A stretch of 64,000 nt of DNA from Tridacna crocea (GCA_943736015.1 OX031066.1:12652245-12716244), one strand, 5' to 3'. Positions 33,070-45,814 are shown, counted from the stretch's first letter. Notes: generated by a model from the letters alone, not told the origin. Made by a program: numbers and translations.

Positions 33070-33252
33070 ACCAATTACTGTATGTAACAACTCCCACTTG
33101 TAATAAATAGCCTTGGAAAAAGGCTTTTGACAAGATTGTGGGAAAGGAGAAATGTAGAACTGCTAACCAGAATTTTGTTTTTCTACAACGTCTTCTACTT
33201 TTTCAGAGACAGAACAAATTTAATATCATCTGAGCACATGTAATTTGTTCTC
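33070..33252 (-). repeat. TTAA-229 subfamily A, decayed
   Basis: Weak terminal and palindrome remnants (gattgtgggaaaggag). Confidence 0.55.
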
Positions 33253-33455
33253 TTAACTCTTTACCAAACAACAAAATTTTAGACTAGTCTAAACTGAAAG
33301 CACTTGCAGACAACAAAATAAACACAACTCAAAAATTGAAATTTGTTTCCAGCTGGATAGAAAACATTGTGGTATTTTTTCCTTTTCCCACAATGTTTTC
33401 AAAAGGCTTCTATCTCAGAGTTGCAAAAACCAGCGATTGTTGGGTAAAGGGTTAA
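33253..33455 (+). mobile_element. TTAA-229 subfamily A, palindrome centre deleted
   Basis: Both TTAAs are present. About 26 bp is missing from the palindrome centre, leaving aacattgtggtatttttt joined to the outer right arm. Confidence 0.9.
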
Positions 33456-33633
33456 AGCGCTTTCCATCTGGATAAATTTTGTCTCATGGTAAAGAAAATT
33501 TTCTACAGAAATTTTGTTACCTCTTGATATTCCCATTCTGTCAGATCAGTATTTTCACCATGTCTGTAAATCTATTTGCTTTTCATGCTTTTTCCAACAA
33601 CCTGAAACTAAAACCAAACAATAGGATAAACTT

Positions 33634-33862
33634 TTAACCCTTTCCCAAATGATAAATTTTAGACTATTCCGAACTCATGGAGTTTGCAGACCACAATTTC
33701 ATATTTGATAAAAATGGCAAAATTTTTTTTTAAATAGGTAGAAAATACTGTGGGAAAAGGAGAAATTGCTCGTTACGAGCAATTTCTCCTTTTCCAACAG
33801 TGTTTTCAAATGACTTGTACTGCAGACACGTAAAAAACAGGGCTTGTTTGGGAAAGGGTTAA
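33634..33862 (+). mobile_element. TTAA-229 subfamily C
   Basis: Exactly 229 bp with both TTAAs. The centre base at 33774 is 140 bp from the left and 88 bp from the right. The core is gctcgt-t-acgagc inside gggaaaaggag arms. Confidence 0.96.
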
Positions 33863-34178
33863 ACTACAGTCTGCTAAAATTTTGCAGTTGCAAGCAGATT
33901 CTCATGCAATCTTGGAATAGTAGTTTCGAGAGTTTAATTAGTCAGAAACATTAAAAGAAGACTTTAAATGTTTGATATCATTTGCCTAAACCAGTATCAT
34001 TTCCAAAGTTATATTGAGAGATCAATCACTGCCATCTACATGTACCTCGCAACCTTTCGGATCAGCTGTCGAAAGGCTCCCATGGATCAGAAATACATGT
34101 ACTTTGCTGTGACCTATGTGAAACTGCTGTGAATTCATATTTATCAAATTGTTGTAATATTTAACACTTTTATAGATA

Positions 34179-34389
34179 TGTTTACCATGTGACAATATTT
34201 AGACCGGTCCATTTTCATAGCATTTACAGACAATGATATAAATGGAGCTTACAGGATTAAATTTGTTGAAAACAAAGTGATAAAAAGAGAAAAGACTTAG
34301 CGTACCAGTATTCTCTTTCTTCAACAATGTTTTCAAAATTCTAGTTTCCAAGTGTTGTTAAAAGTCATAATTCTGTAGTTAAGGGTTAA
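34179..34389 (+). repeat. TTAA-229 subfamily A, decayed
   Basis: Terminal motifs and flanks are recognisable and the right TTAA is intact. The palindrome is mostly gone. Confidence 0.65.
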
Positions 34390-34857
34390 AGCCTCATGTA
34401 ACAGCTGATCACAATTCTTGACATTAGACTTCTACATTAACTTTAAATCACTTACCCTTTAAATCAATATAAAGATGACAGTTCTTTTTTTTTTCACACT
34501 CCAACGTATCTTGATGATAGTTCTGGTTTTATTACCCTAAACATGATTTAACAAAAAAAATGCAAACTTATTCTGCATACCAATCAATTTTTCTTTGACT
34601 ATCACTATACAGATAAGCTGCTCAAAATTCTGATCTGTGACACTATTGGAATTTTGCAAGACCATCAATGGTAATCATGAAGTAAGATTTTGGATGACAT
34701 ATTTTTTTACTTAAAATATGCAGTACTAAACACATTTCATGATGAGACAAAAGTGGCTTTTTTATACCTCTCAAACAATTAATGTTGGTTAAATTGTGAA
34801 TACTTTAGAATAGTGACAAAACTTAGTAATAATAATATGTTTTATATTAATTATCTT

Positions 34858-35116
34858 TTAACACTTCACCAAACAATCCCGCGCTTTTATGACTTTGAGA
34901 TACATGTAGAAGCCTTCCTAAAACATTATAAAAAAAGGATAAAATGCTGGTAACCAGCATTTTTTTCTGGTAACCAGCATTTTCATCTTTTCCCACAATG
35001 TTTTCTACCCTGCTGGAAACAAATTTCAATTTGTGAGTTATGATAATTTTGTCGTCTGCAAGACAGTGCTTTCAATTTGGACCAGTGTAAAATTTTGTTG
35101 TTTGGTAAAGGGTTAA
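34858..35116 (-). mobile_element. TTAA-229 subfamily A with a duplicated centre
   Basis: ctggtaaccagcatttt occurs twice in tandem at about 34946-34985, lengthening the copy to 259 bp. Both TTAAs are kept. Confidence 0.9.
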
Positions 35117-37070
35117 ACCATGATGGTACTCGAAAAAAGAATACCAGCCATTCCAGTTCACATAGATCTATAGTATCTTTCCAAGGTCGTCAGAGGTGGT
35201 TCTGCAGGTTAGGCCATTGCCAGCCTGCTTTTTTCAGCTGACTACAAGTTTGGTAATTCATTGTAAAGCCTTAAATTTTGTTTATTAACATTTGTTGTTC
35301 TTTTTAACAAGTGCAGATGGCCTCATACTCCTATTATTCTAATGTTTTCTTGGGGTGCCCAGAACCACCCTTTCAAGAGAGGAGACCCTTTCTAGTGCTC
35401 TCCCTACTGTCAGTGACTTCAGCACTCTGGGAAAGCCAGTGGCATTGAATGGGCGCAACACGAATTTAAAAGCAAACAACAGCTCTGCTGTCACAATAGT
35501 TACAAAGAAAAAGTTTTAAGTGAAGCAAAAAGTGTAGCCTTAGTATTTACTAGTCATCTGATAATGAATGACTATGAAAGAAAAGCCTCATGGTATCCAG
35601 TGACACATTTGTCACAGTAAAAGTAGGACATTTTGGTTCCCTTTACTAACATGCATCATTGGAGTAGTTATGGAATATTTCATAATGGCTTCAGCCACAT
35701 ACATCTAAAAATGTTTAATATCAAAAAAGAATGCAGGGCATGTTCACTTCCATCAGTCGACTTAACTAGGTCAACTGTCAATGATTTTTTATGGTTTAAA
35801 TTAAGGGTGATATATAAGAGGTCTTATGCATGACTTCTCAGGGCTTTATCCAGGCATTTTGGGAAAAGGCCCCTGGCCAAATTGGGAAAAAAATCATCGA
35901 CAAAATGTCAAAATTGGGAAAATAATATTGACAAAAAAATATAAAGTTTGGAACACATTTAACCTTATAATTAACTTATTCAGGCATTAAATGTACTACT
36001 GAATCAATACTGCTTCTTTTTTCCAAACTTCTTTCTATTTTGGTGGATTTGCTCTCTTTTGTCTGTCATACTAGTTCAAGTGTCTAAGCTGTAAGGACCT
36101 CAACTCCCCCTTTCTTCCTCTCTTTCCCCCCCACCCCCCAACACGGACCCTGCTAGGTAGGATATTTAAATAAAGATATTTGTTTTTCTGGTGAATAAAT
36201 AGAGAAATCATTTCTTGTTTTATTTTATTATATTGTGTGTATGCAAGTCAGCTGATAAAGGTCCTTATCAAGGCTTGATACAACAGATTGAGGAGCCTCT
36301 GATCGGCTGAAGTCTTGTTTGACAACTGTATTGTCATGGGTTGTTTTTCCCATGACGATTTATCTCTGAAATTGATTTTTTGAGTGCTTTGATATATAAA
36401 GAAAGATTGAAAAATTGTCATTTTCTGTGATAGACCTATTACAGAATTGAAAAGAAATTGTTAAAAATCAATTGGAGAGAGGAAACTTCACACTTGAAAT
36501 TTGCTTCTATGAACAGCTCAAGACAACCGATCGAGATCTGAGAGTGTAAAAAAATCTTGTGGTCTTACTCTAGATTCGGCCAGGTATTTTTCCTAACTTA
36601 TTCCTGTTTCAGGACTGTCAATTTAGGAGCTGGGTAAGGTTCTTCTTTTTTGCATAACAAGACTCCGCTTCGCTGCAATATATGCGTGGCAGTTGCCGAG
36701 AAATTAACGGTCATCTGTACTTTGTAGGTAGAACTGTTTATAGATAATCCAGTCAACGCATAATTCGGCTGAAATTATGACGCAGTCTATACTTAATTGC
36801 CCCCAAATATTTTCATACCTACAATACGACGTCTCGATTTCCTGCTTGAGCTTTGGTCAATGCCTGCAAATTTGTGTGTCGGGTAAAACCCTGGTTGATA
36901 CATCAGACTATTTCCTTTTTCTAGCGTCTAATTGGGAATATTATTTTATGAAATTCGGAAAAAAATACACTTTTTGCAATTGGGAATGGGGCCGAAATTC
37001 TGCCCTACAGGAAAGAAAGAAAATCCCCTGCTTCTAGATTGGAAGTAAGAAATTTCATCAAAGAAAACTT
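35117..37070. other. no gene; weak repeat signals
   Basis: No TTAA-229 copies occur here. Motifs such as ccaaattgggaaaa (35877-35891, again near 35918) and attgggaatattatttta (near 36935) suggest one diverged unidentified repeat of about 1.2 kb. A small hairpin, catggg-ttgttttt-cccatg, sits near 36337-36355. No exon could be built. Confidence 0.4.
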
Positions 37071-37301
37071 GGCATAATACCGTAAAACGCCCCTCTGCTA
37101 TACAGTCAGTGCTTACATGTGGTATTGTTTTTTTGACTTAAAAGAAGAAATTTAATGAAATTTTCAGCTTCATTCCGTTGAAAAATATTGTATTTCATGT
37201 TTACGAAATGAATCCATTAACCAGTTGCAATTTTTTGACACATAATTTTGACTTTCATGGGTTTTCGCGATTTATAGAGGGGCGTTTTACGGTATTATGC
37301 C
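37071..37301. mobile_element. 231-bp inverted-repeat element with 8-bp target duplication
   Basis: The ends are perfect inverse copies over about 26 bp, starting GGCATAATACCGTAAAACGC. Both sides are flanked by gaaaactt, an 8-bp target duplication. There is no coding capacity. An 8-bp duplication fits hAT-, P- or Merlin-type transposases, and the GG start leans to Merlin, but this is only a suggestion. Confidence 0.9.
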
Positions 37302-38423
37302 GAAAACTTATCTGTTGTCTCATTCTTGCTCCATTTATTCGAGCAAGAAATAAATGTGCTTTTTTGTGGTGGGGGCTGTCGGAAAGAGGCTGTTTAACAA
37401 GTGCTGGCCGTTAATTACATGAGTTGACGATGCATAGTTCATATATTGATAAAACACTAAAGCTAGAAAATCAGTTTATTCTTCTGTTATGACTCTACGA
37501 AATTATATACTGGTAGATTTAACACCGAACACCAAATAAAGCTCAATCGAATCCCACCCACTCCGTTACTATGCAAGACGGGACATGTTGTGGTCTGTTT
37601 TGTATGGTAAAACACCATGTTCTCACAAATAAATGCATCTTTCTTTTACAATATTTGCGTATCTGCTGTGTATATCAGTACCTTAATAATCTTGGTGTAG
37701 CTTTTTTCGTTGTCTACAGCGAAAACTGTCCAATTTACTTCCATTCAATTGCATTTCAAACCGCTTACTTGACGCGTTTCACCGATGACATGACGTAAAA
37801 GGTAAACAAATACTACAAAACATATTCCATGCGAAGTATACATTTCTAGATAATAAAATTCATAATTATAAGATATGAATGATCTTTATTTAAAAAAAAA
37901 CAGCAAATGTAATAACCAATGCTGTTCTTTCAATCTCAATATTTTACGACATATGGTCAATGTTCCTAATGGCGGGAAAATTTGACAGTCAGTTTGCTGG
38001 TAAGAAGAAGTAGCAGGGCGGGAAATGAATTCGAAGAGGATAAAAGAAATGTATACCAAAGAATATATGCTAAAATCTTAGGCAGTGATTAGGTTTTAAG
38101 CAGTTTAATATTGGTAAAAGATCTACAGCTAAGTAAGATTTAACAAAACTTGAATTCATAAGCTAAAGCGTTGTCAGGGCTGAAGACCAAGTTAAGGATA
38201 AGCCCATGAGACAAAGTAGGAACAAAGCACTTGACTAGGTCTATTTTGATTTGCATTTTTCTTTTAAAAAAGGCACACTATAGATCTAGATCTACCTGCA
38301 AAATTTGATGTTTTAGCGAGGGTTTCATGGCTTCCCAAGGGACATATTTTGACACTAAACCACAAAGGACCTTACCCTGACTTTAAAGCAATTCAGGCTC
38401 TAGATAGAAGAGCTGCCTTTAAC
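37302..38423. other. no gene seen
   Basis: No recognised repeat or exon. Confidence 0.35.
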
Positions 38424-38550
38424 TAAGGGTAGAAAACATTACCAGAAAAGAAGAAATGCTGCTTACCAGTATTGCCTCATTTTCCTACACTTTTTTCACA
38501 AGGCTTCTTCCTCAGTCATTAAAAGTCTGGATTATGTGGTAAAGAGTTAA
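38424..38550 (+). repeat. TTAA-229 subfamily A, right part
   Basis: Starts just before the palindrome, which is decayed. Ends in an intact TTAA. Confidence 0.75.
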
Positions 38551-38737
38551 GCAGTAGATGAGTAGTAGGAGCTAAGACTTTTTTAAAAGTGAAGGTGGTT
38601 ATGGCACAAAAAAAAAATCTGTGTAGGGTTTTAGTCCAAGATACTGTAGGCAGGTAGGGATTTTTTTTTTCAAAAACATTTTACATGGAGAACATGATTA
38701 TAATGAAATCACACCCAACCGTTAACTTTTTTTCCAT

Positions 38738-38770
38738 GGGGGGGGAGGGGGGGGGGTGGGGGGGGGGGGG
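38738..38770. repeat. G run
   Basis: A 33-base G tract interrupted by one A and one T. A second G run of 17 lies at 39015-39031. These are low-complexity tracts with G-quadruplex potential. Confidence 0.95.
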
Positions 38771-38864
38771 TGAATTTCGGGTTGGCAGCATTTTCTAGGT
38801 AGGGTAGGGAAACACATATTTTTCTTTTAAGCCTAAATGAAACAAAAAGTAGAGATATACAGAG

Positions 38865-39790
38865 TTTTGGTGTGTATAACACACACATTTTTTCAGCTCT
38901 GATTAATTTCAAACTGGGGACTGCGTGTTATACACAACAATAGGCAAAACCATGTTTTTTTCTCCTCCCTGAAAATTGGTCGTATATCGGAAAGGTTACC
39001 TGTCCAAAGACAAAGGGGGGGGGGGGGGGGGCATAGGTACTAAATGGCCGAAGTTCTCTCGAAACAGCCTTAACTTTCGTCATCATCCCATTTCAACTTT
39101 TACCGATTTAAAAGAACATTATGTTTTAATTTTCTTAAAATGTATTTGTCCATTCTTGTTTTTATGGATTAGGTTTCGTATATTTCCCAATTCTAACAGC
39201 CATTTTGGCAATGGCGAACGTACCCCGGAATGATAAATATTGATTTACTATTATCGTCTGATTCGTCTCCATATTTTTTTTCTTTGTTAATAGCTAAAAT
39301 TGAACAAGTATAAAAGAGTAAAATAATGATTCAGAAAGAAATGAATGGTTTTAAAAAATATATATATTGGTATATATTTATCGCTACTTTTTACCAAAAA
39401 CCGTGATGTACATCATATAGGTCGGTCTATGTTTATTTCACACCTGTCACATTTGTCGATCGAGGTGAGAAAATAGGGAGATTAACTTGGATATGGTCGT
39501 CAGTTCAATGTGTGAATTTGCAACATGCCAATAGGCTAGCATGTTTTTATAACTCCCGAGTACACTTCGAATCATTACCATTTCCACTTGATTAAAAATG
39601 GTTATTTCCCTTTGATAAACTGTCGCCATTTACAATTTTTCAAGACAGCGACGTAAGCTTCACGTTACGATAATTTGGTCAATTTTTGATGAGTGTTGTA
39701 CACCCGAACAACCTTTTTTCCTCGTATTTGATGCTGAAAAAGGCCTGCGTGTTATACATGCCTGCGTGGTATACATGGCATTTTACGGTA
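38865..39790. repeat. possible diverged element with gtgttatac motifs
   Basis: tgtgtataacacacac and ctgcgtgttatacaca form inverted pairs at 38865-38937. cctgcgtgttatacatg and gcctgcgtggtatacatggc, then ttttacggta, lie near 39745-39785. The pattern suggests ends of one non-autonomous element, but no clean inverted termini were found. Confidence 0.3.
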
Positions 39791-39866
39791 TATGTCTTTC
39801 CAGTTGCAGTTGTGACCTTTGACGCATTGAACTTGCCTACCACGACAGGTATAGTCTCATATAGGG

Positions 39867-40085
39867 TTAATGTCTAAAAAATTTGAAAGACAAATGAGAA
39901 AGAAAGCTTTTGAAAACATTGTGGGAAAAGGAGAAAATGCTGATAACCAGCATTTTCTCCTTTTCCCACAATGTTTTTTACCCTTCCGAAATTAAGTTTC
40001 AATTTTTGATTCACATTGAGTTTGTCATCTGCAAACGCTTACAATTTGGACTAGTCTTAAATTTTGTCATTTGGTAAAGAGTTAA
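39867..40085 (-). mobile_element. TTAA-229 subfamily A
   Basis: Both TTAAs are present and the palindrome is nearly intact with one unpaired change at the centre (gctgataaccagc). The short side is reduced. Confidence 0.92.
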
Positions 40086-40924
40086 AAGACAAATAATTTT
40101 TTTCTTATTTAGATACTAGACTTATAATTATAATGATGCTGGAATGCAAGAGCTGTCCTTCAGAGCCACTATTCTGTTAGAAAAGACAGGTAAGATGTAA
40201 CACTTATTGAATAAGCATGCAATAAAAATAGTAACATTTTTTGTTATGTACAAAAAGGAAATGTTTGACTGTCTTCACCAAGTATTAGATCAAGGTGTAT
40301 CAATTATCTTTTTAAAATCCTGGTTAAAACCCTTGTGTTGTGTGAAATTTAATGTTGCCTTGACATGTTACACAATCAGTGTTCCCACTGGCATTTTATT
40401 TGAAGGGTACACTTACCCCCTGCACTGTAAATTTGGGGGTAAGATTTCATATTAGAGGGTACAACAATAATGGATCCAAACTAGATGTAAATATAATGGT
40501 GTTTTGCACCACAAAAGTATGTTATATTAAGATGTCTATGGAAATTTACTGTTTTAAGTCATTAAAAAGCTGAAAAGATGGTCTGAAGTGACTCTGATCG
40601 GACAATGTCATAAGGAACATTATGTTGTGTCATGGGTTTCCATGTTTTTTGCATTGCGCATTTTTTCATGTGTGTTAATTTATGGATAGGTTTTTCCATG
40701 TGATTTGACAATTATTTATCAATAAGGGCAGCAAGTGATTCAAATTCCATCATTTGACACAAGTTATTGTTATAGATTTTTAATGTCTTTTTTTTCCTTA
40801 CATGAGGTCTTGCATGTAACCAAAATTTGGTATGGAATTTCAAGTCTATTATGTAATTAACACAACAATTTGGTTTAGTTTAAACATATTTATTTTACAT
40901 CGATTGAGAAACAAGTTCTTACAA
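40086..40924. other. no gene seen
   Basis: No recognised repeat or exon. Confidence 0.35.
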
Positions 40925-41090
40925 CTCATACTAATCTCTCTTGATTCTGCTTCCTGGGAACTACACCAGTACTCGCGCCGATTGTGTGGGCCTATGAAAA
41001 TCCCAAAGTTGAAACCCGCTCCCGGGTATTGAACTCAGGACCTTTAAGTTATGAGGCCGACGCTCTACCTCACGCCCACAGATACCACAA
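40925..41090 (-). mobile_element. tRNA-derived SINE
   Basis: On the minus strand, gggcgtgaggtagagcgtcg (A-box region, near 41060-41080) is followed by gagttcaatacccggg (B-box region, near 41022-41037). The 5' end touches a truncated TTAA-229 copy. It is a different family from 3838-4138. It is not a tRNA gene because no cloverleaf acceptor stem closes. Confidence 0.7.
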
Positions 41091-41097
41091 TTCGTGA

Positions 41098-41291
41098 GTG
41101 AGAAAGAAGCCTTTTGAAAACATTGTGGGAAAAAGGAAAAAATGCTGGTGACCAGCATTTTCTCCTTTTCCCACAATGTTTTCTACCTTATCAAAGAACA
41201 ATTACACCATTTGACTAGAATTGAAATATTTGTCTGCTAATGCTTTCAATTTTGACTTGGCTAAAAATTTGTTGTGTGTTGAAAGGGTTAA
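41098..41291 (-). repeat. TTAA-229 subfamily A, left end missing
   Basis: It starts at gagaaagaagcc beside the SINE. The palindrome is complete except for single changes and the right TTAA is kept. Confidence 0.9.
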
Positions 41292-42119
41292 GAAAAATGA
41301 AGAAAGTTGTCAAAAAAGACATTCGGCATTAAAAGACAGAGATTTCTATAAGAGGTTTTTGAACTTGAAACATCAATCAAAATTATAGTTCATTAACGTA
41401 ATTTTTGTATGTCTTCAGCAAAAAAGAAGTAAACAAAAGGAAATGGGCCTTTATCAGATAAATGGAAAAAATAACCTCCATCACACTTAAATTTTCTAAA
41501 TCTTATTTTGGCATTTTTTTTGCTTTATACAGGTAAAATATTCACTAAAGTTTCATAAATTGGCAAAAAAAAGATAGTTTGTGATTTTTTATAAAAGTTA
41601 TGAACGATTAATTATGGCCTATCAAATGTGATGGAAGTTACCTTGTCAATATATTATGTGAATTATATGACATTGTAAGTTTTGTTATTTGTATACATAA
41701 GCTTTTAATTAAATAGTTAAAGAAGTGGTATTTCATTTAAACAAATATTTGGCTTAGGAGGGATTCTTATCTCTCCTTTTTGAGACTTACTTTAAAGTGA
41801 CGGATGTTACTGATTTTTCCAATGCATTTTACATTTTCACCAAGTCAGCTTTGTGGAAAGGGCATTAATCATGAAGTTGGTAAAAGTGAAATTTCTACTA
41901 TTTAAGGTTGACTGCCTTATAGTATGCAATAGTTGTAATACATTTCATAATTAAACCTTTTATAGATATAAATGTGTTTGGATGTTACACTTGACAGATT
42001 GACTAATGAAGAAAGGTGATGGATGTCACACATGACTTGATATTCTACCCATATCCATTTATCTTGTCCTTTTTCATATTTCAAGAGACTGATGGACTTT
42101 GAGTCTGCCATGTACAAAA

Positions 42120-42412
42120 AATTAAATAGCTCAAGAGTAATAGCCCTAGGCCTTATGGTTTAAGACAAGAAGATTTTCAAAAAAATTCAATATTTTTCAT
42201 TTCTGTTACCATGGCAACCAGAATTTTTCAAGGATTTTTTTCCTAGAATCTTTAATAGGTCTATGGTAGGAATATTTCTATGAAGTTCCATCAAAATTGG
42301 ATTGGTAGTTTCAGAGAAGACGATATTTAAGACAAAACGTTGAAGTATACGCTGAAAAGGGCACGGACAGAGGGATACATGACAGACATCAGGCCATGAC
42401 ATAAGCCCGCTG
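42120..42412. repeat. short copy of the 2800-3672 repeat tail
   Basis: It shares the ccatggcaaccag, tgaagttccatcaaaattgg and ccaggccatgacataagcc blocks with 3460-3660. Confidence 0.75.
42251..42292 (+). repeat. 42-bp arm repeated inverted at 42831-42872
   Basis: tttaataggtctatggtagg and the following 22 bases up to ttccatc recur as an exact inverse 540 bp downstream. Confidence 0.93.
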
Positions 42413-42654
42413 GCCTATGCTCAGTGTACCTGAAACACTGGAACAAGTGAAACTTTAAGTAGAAACTCCATCATTGGTGGAATTTCTTCTGTTCAGTAAT
42501 TTGGTCAATCTATCACATCAAGTAGAACCTGAAGATGATAAGTTAACAAACCCTTGTACTGGGGCAAACATACTTGATACTTGATTGAATGGTGCTGTAT
42601 GCTGCTTTCAACATTTTAAGCCATATGACAACACCTCATATAATTAGTGCATTT

Positions 42655-42790
42655 CATGGGTTGCAATGCTACAAGGCTGGGGCTCTAAAGTGTCTTGTCA
42701 AATGACATTCCCAAGAAAAAACCAGTGGATCCAGGTATCAAGTCCTACACTTTACCCCTTAGACACACAGGACCCCCTCATACTCTGATA
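42655..42790 (-). repeat. possible SINE
   Basis: On the minus strand, gggtaaagtgtaggacttga and tacctggatcc resemble a degenerate polymerase III promoter, followed by gggaatgtcatttgacaaga. Weak evidence. Confidence 0.4.
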
Positions 42791-44487
42791 CAGGGATAAA
42801 ACATACCAGATCCTATATACTGAAAACAAAGATGGAACTTCATAGAAATATTCCTACCATAGACCTATTAAAAATTAAGATTTAACAGTATGATAGACTG
42901 TATGAATTTATGAACAGTATCAAAGTTGTCTGGTATGTCTTACTTTTTAGTAAAAGACAAGGCAAGAAAAACATTGAGTTCATTAATTTATTTTTTGCCA
43001 CAAGTTCCAGAGTACAAAACAAAAATATGAGCCTTGGAAACTTTGTTATCCACTTCATTCTACAAGTTTTCATCAGCTGAAAAGATAAAAAGGAAATGTA
43101 TGGAATTAAATATTAAAAGACTGCACAGTCAGGTCAACTTGATTTTGCACCAAAGAAGAAGAAAAAAAAAATCAATGACAAGTAATAAAATAATTCTGGG
43201 AATTTTAATGTTGTTGGATATTTCTTCATAATAAAAACTTGTTTTGTTCATGAAAATAAATTTGACTAGATATTTATATTGACAACTTTTCCAAGTCAAC
43301 TGTTACTTCCATACAAAGAATAATGTCAGAATGTAACTGGCATTTCAAAAAATTTGCAGGTGGGGAATGATTTAGGCAGATATCAATTAAGCATAATTCG
43401 ATTCAACCAAACAACTTCCTTAAAAAGTGAATAAAATGAATAATTATCATTGAGAGTACAATTATTTCGTTGCTAAAACCAAATGATATCTGTTCGGCAG
43501 TTATCCGTGACATACCAGGACAACACAATCGAGTCGAATCTTACACTGCATCAGACGCCGTCCGGTCAAAACGTAACCGCCGATCGAACTTGTCTAAAAT
43601 GTGTTACCTCTTCTCAAATTTCGTGCCTTATCTGACCAATGTTATCGAAAGAATAGGCATAAGAAACCATTGGATATCGAGCGACAACAAGAACATAATA
43701 TTTTGAATATGTGACGGAGGTAACAAGAGGAAAAGACGTTGACCGACAGACCACTTACCTTGTCGTCATCGACGAGAAAGCTCAATCACAAAAATTGATG
43801 ACGTAGTCCTCTAGATAGTATTGATACAGGTTTGTTCAGCGCTAAATTTACTCGAGTAATCTTTTGCATTACGTGATAAGACGATTTGATTGGAGGTTAC
43901 GAAGTTGACCGACAGATACCGTAGTTGTAAAAAATCGGTCTTATTTTGAAGAACGAAAGCCCTTTCAATCAGTAAATGCTGTTAATCGGCAGTTTAACAA
44001 TTGCTTTTGAAACGGATATAATAAATATGTCCAGATTTGAGACGAGTTCCTTGTCTCGGATCAAACAAAAAAATCGCGTTTTTGACCGACAGCGTAACCG
44101 GCGTTATACGTGTTTTGGTAACTGAATTATATTAAATTAATTACATAAAAACGTCAAATAAACACAGAATAATCCAGAAAAATCATTCTAGTTTGAAAAT
44201 ATTATGAACACGCTACCGAGAATTTCAACAGGACGCCACCTCGATCGGCTTTGACATATCATACCCAACAGATCATTTTTGGGGAGCCGAAAAATGATGA
44301 CTTTTTTAATCAAAAATCACATTTTGTAATAATGACCAACACTTTTAATTCTATATTATTTTTAATATCTGTCTATCATGGGAACTACATAGATATGCAC
44401 TAAATTTTCATTATTTTCTGTTAGAATTGTATTTCTTGGGGAAAAATGTGATGGAAGTTATTTTTTCCATTTATCTGATAAAGACCC

Positions 44488-45244
44488 AAATGTAAAAAAA
44501 GATTTCAAAATCGTAATCCTTTTTTTTTTGGGTAAGATCAACTCCTCCCCATGTTTCTTCTCGAATAATGTCAGGATAACACAATTTTGAAGTCAGATAG
44601 CGAGCAAATTAAAGAATGATGTATAATTTCATGTGAACTCATATATTGTCTGTCAACTCCTGTTTTTTTGTTTATCAAGAGAAGAACTGGAAATCCATAG
44701 CAGATTTAATTGTTGATTTTATTATAAATAAATCTTTCACACTGTCATAGGACAGGAAATGAAATTCATTATCTCTCAAATAAATGACAAAATGTTATTG
44801 AAATGAATTGGAAATTGTTGATAGTTGGTGCACTTCTCAAGACATTCTGTGACAAATGAAACGGTTTCCATGGTGATAAGGTATCAGTTTCTTTCTCGTG
44901 CCATCTCAGGCTCCAAGAGGACAGCCGCTGAAGGCATCATTGGTTATATGTTTGTCAAACTTATTCAAGAATTATGAATCGGAGTGTCACGTTCCACTGA
45001 CTTAGATGATTTTATGCATCCATATCGTCGGCAATATGTCTGTGAAAATGATCAGTTTTTGGACATTCTACTTTTATATTTTCATATTCTTTCGGGGAAT
45101 GATTTATCTTTGATCTAAGCATTTTTTGGGAGTTTTGAAATGATACATCCTCTTTTTTGTTACATTTCAGTTTGAATTCCCTTTAAGCACAAGTCAGTTG
45201 TAAGTCAGTTTTTTCCCTTTCTCAGTTTCAAACTCATGTCTACT
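44488..45244. other. no gene seen
   Basis: No recognised repeat or exon. Confidence 0.35.
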
Positions 45245-45474
45245 TTAACTCATTACCAGACAACAAATTTTTTTGGCTTGTCCAAATCGAAAGCATTTGC
45301 ACACGACAAAATAAAAGTGACTGAAAATTTGAAAATTGTTTTGTGAAGGGTAGAAAACATTTTGGGAAAAGGAGAAAATGCTTGTTACCAGCATTTTCTC
45401 CTTTTCCCACAGTGTTTTCTAAAGGCCTATTTTCCATGGTCATCAAAAGTAGGGATTGTGTGGTAATGGGTTAA
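45245..45474 (+). mobile_element. TTAA-229 subfamily A
   Basis: Both TTAAs are present. The palindrome has a few unpaired changes. Confidence 0.94.
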
Positions 45475-45510
45475 CTCTTATTGATGAAATAAATCTTAAA
45501 CACTTACCTC

Positions 45511-45734
45511 TTAACTCTTTACCACATGACAAAATTTTAGACTGATTCAAATTGAAAACATTTGCAGACGACAAAATAAAGTTGAATGAAAAGTTGAAAT
45601 TTGTTCTGGGAGGGGTAGAAAACACTGTGGGAAAAGGAGAAAATGCTGGTTACCAGCATTTTCTCCTTTTCCTACAGTGCTGTCAAAAGGCTTCTTTCTC
45701 AGGGGCGTCAAAAGTAAAGATTGTGTGGTAATGG
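45511..45734 (+). mobile_element. TTAA-229 subfamily A
   Basis: The arms share the change aacactgt facing acagtg. The right TTAA is lost. Confidence 0.92.
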
Positions 45735-45814
45735 TGGCAGCTGTTGGAAACACGGCCTGACATGTATTGCCTGATATAGACAATTGCACATTGCTGTGCT
45801 GTATGAGTCTGTAT

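Larger units (their letters stand above)
41445..44487. mobile_element. ~3.04-kb element with ~40-bp inverted ends
   Basis: The left end reads gggcctttatcagataaatg then gaaaaaataacctccatcac. The right end is its inverse with two mismatches (gggtctttat..., ...aacttccatcac). Both flanks carry aaat, a possible 4-bp target duplication. Motifs like gtgayggawgttac recur inside, and gaccgacag occurs at 43741, 43907 and 44084. No transposase frame is recognisable. It contains other repeats (42120-42412, 42655-42790). Confidence 0.7.

Noticed and set aside
38709-38912. Proline-rich protein on the minus strand
   Set aside because: The proline run is the translation of the G tract at 38738-38770.
43470-43706. 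78-codon open frame inside the 3-kb element as a transposase remnant
   Set aside because: No transposase motif or catalytic triad could be seen.
43780-43800. First exon of centlein with donor GTAAGTGG on the minus strand
   Set aside because: The donor is good, but the sequence lies inside the 3-kb inverted-repeat element and gives no readable link to centlein.
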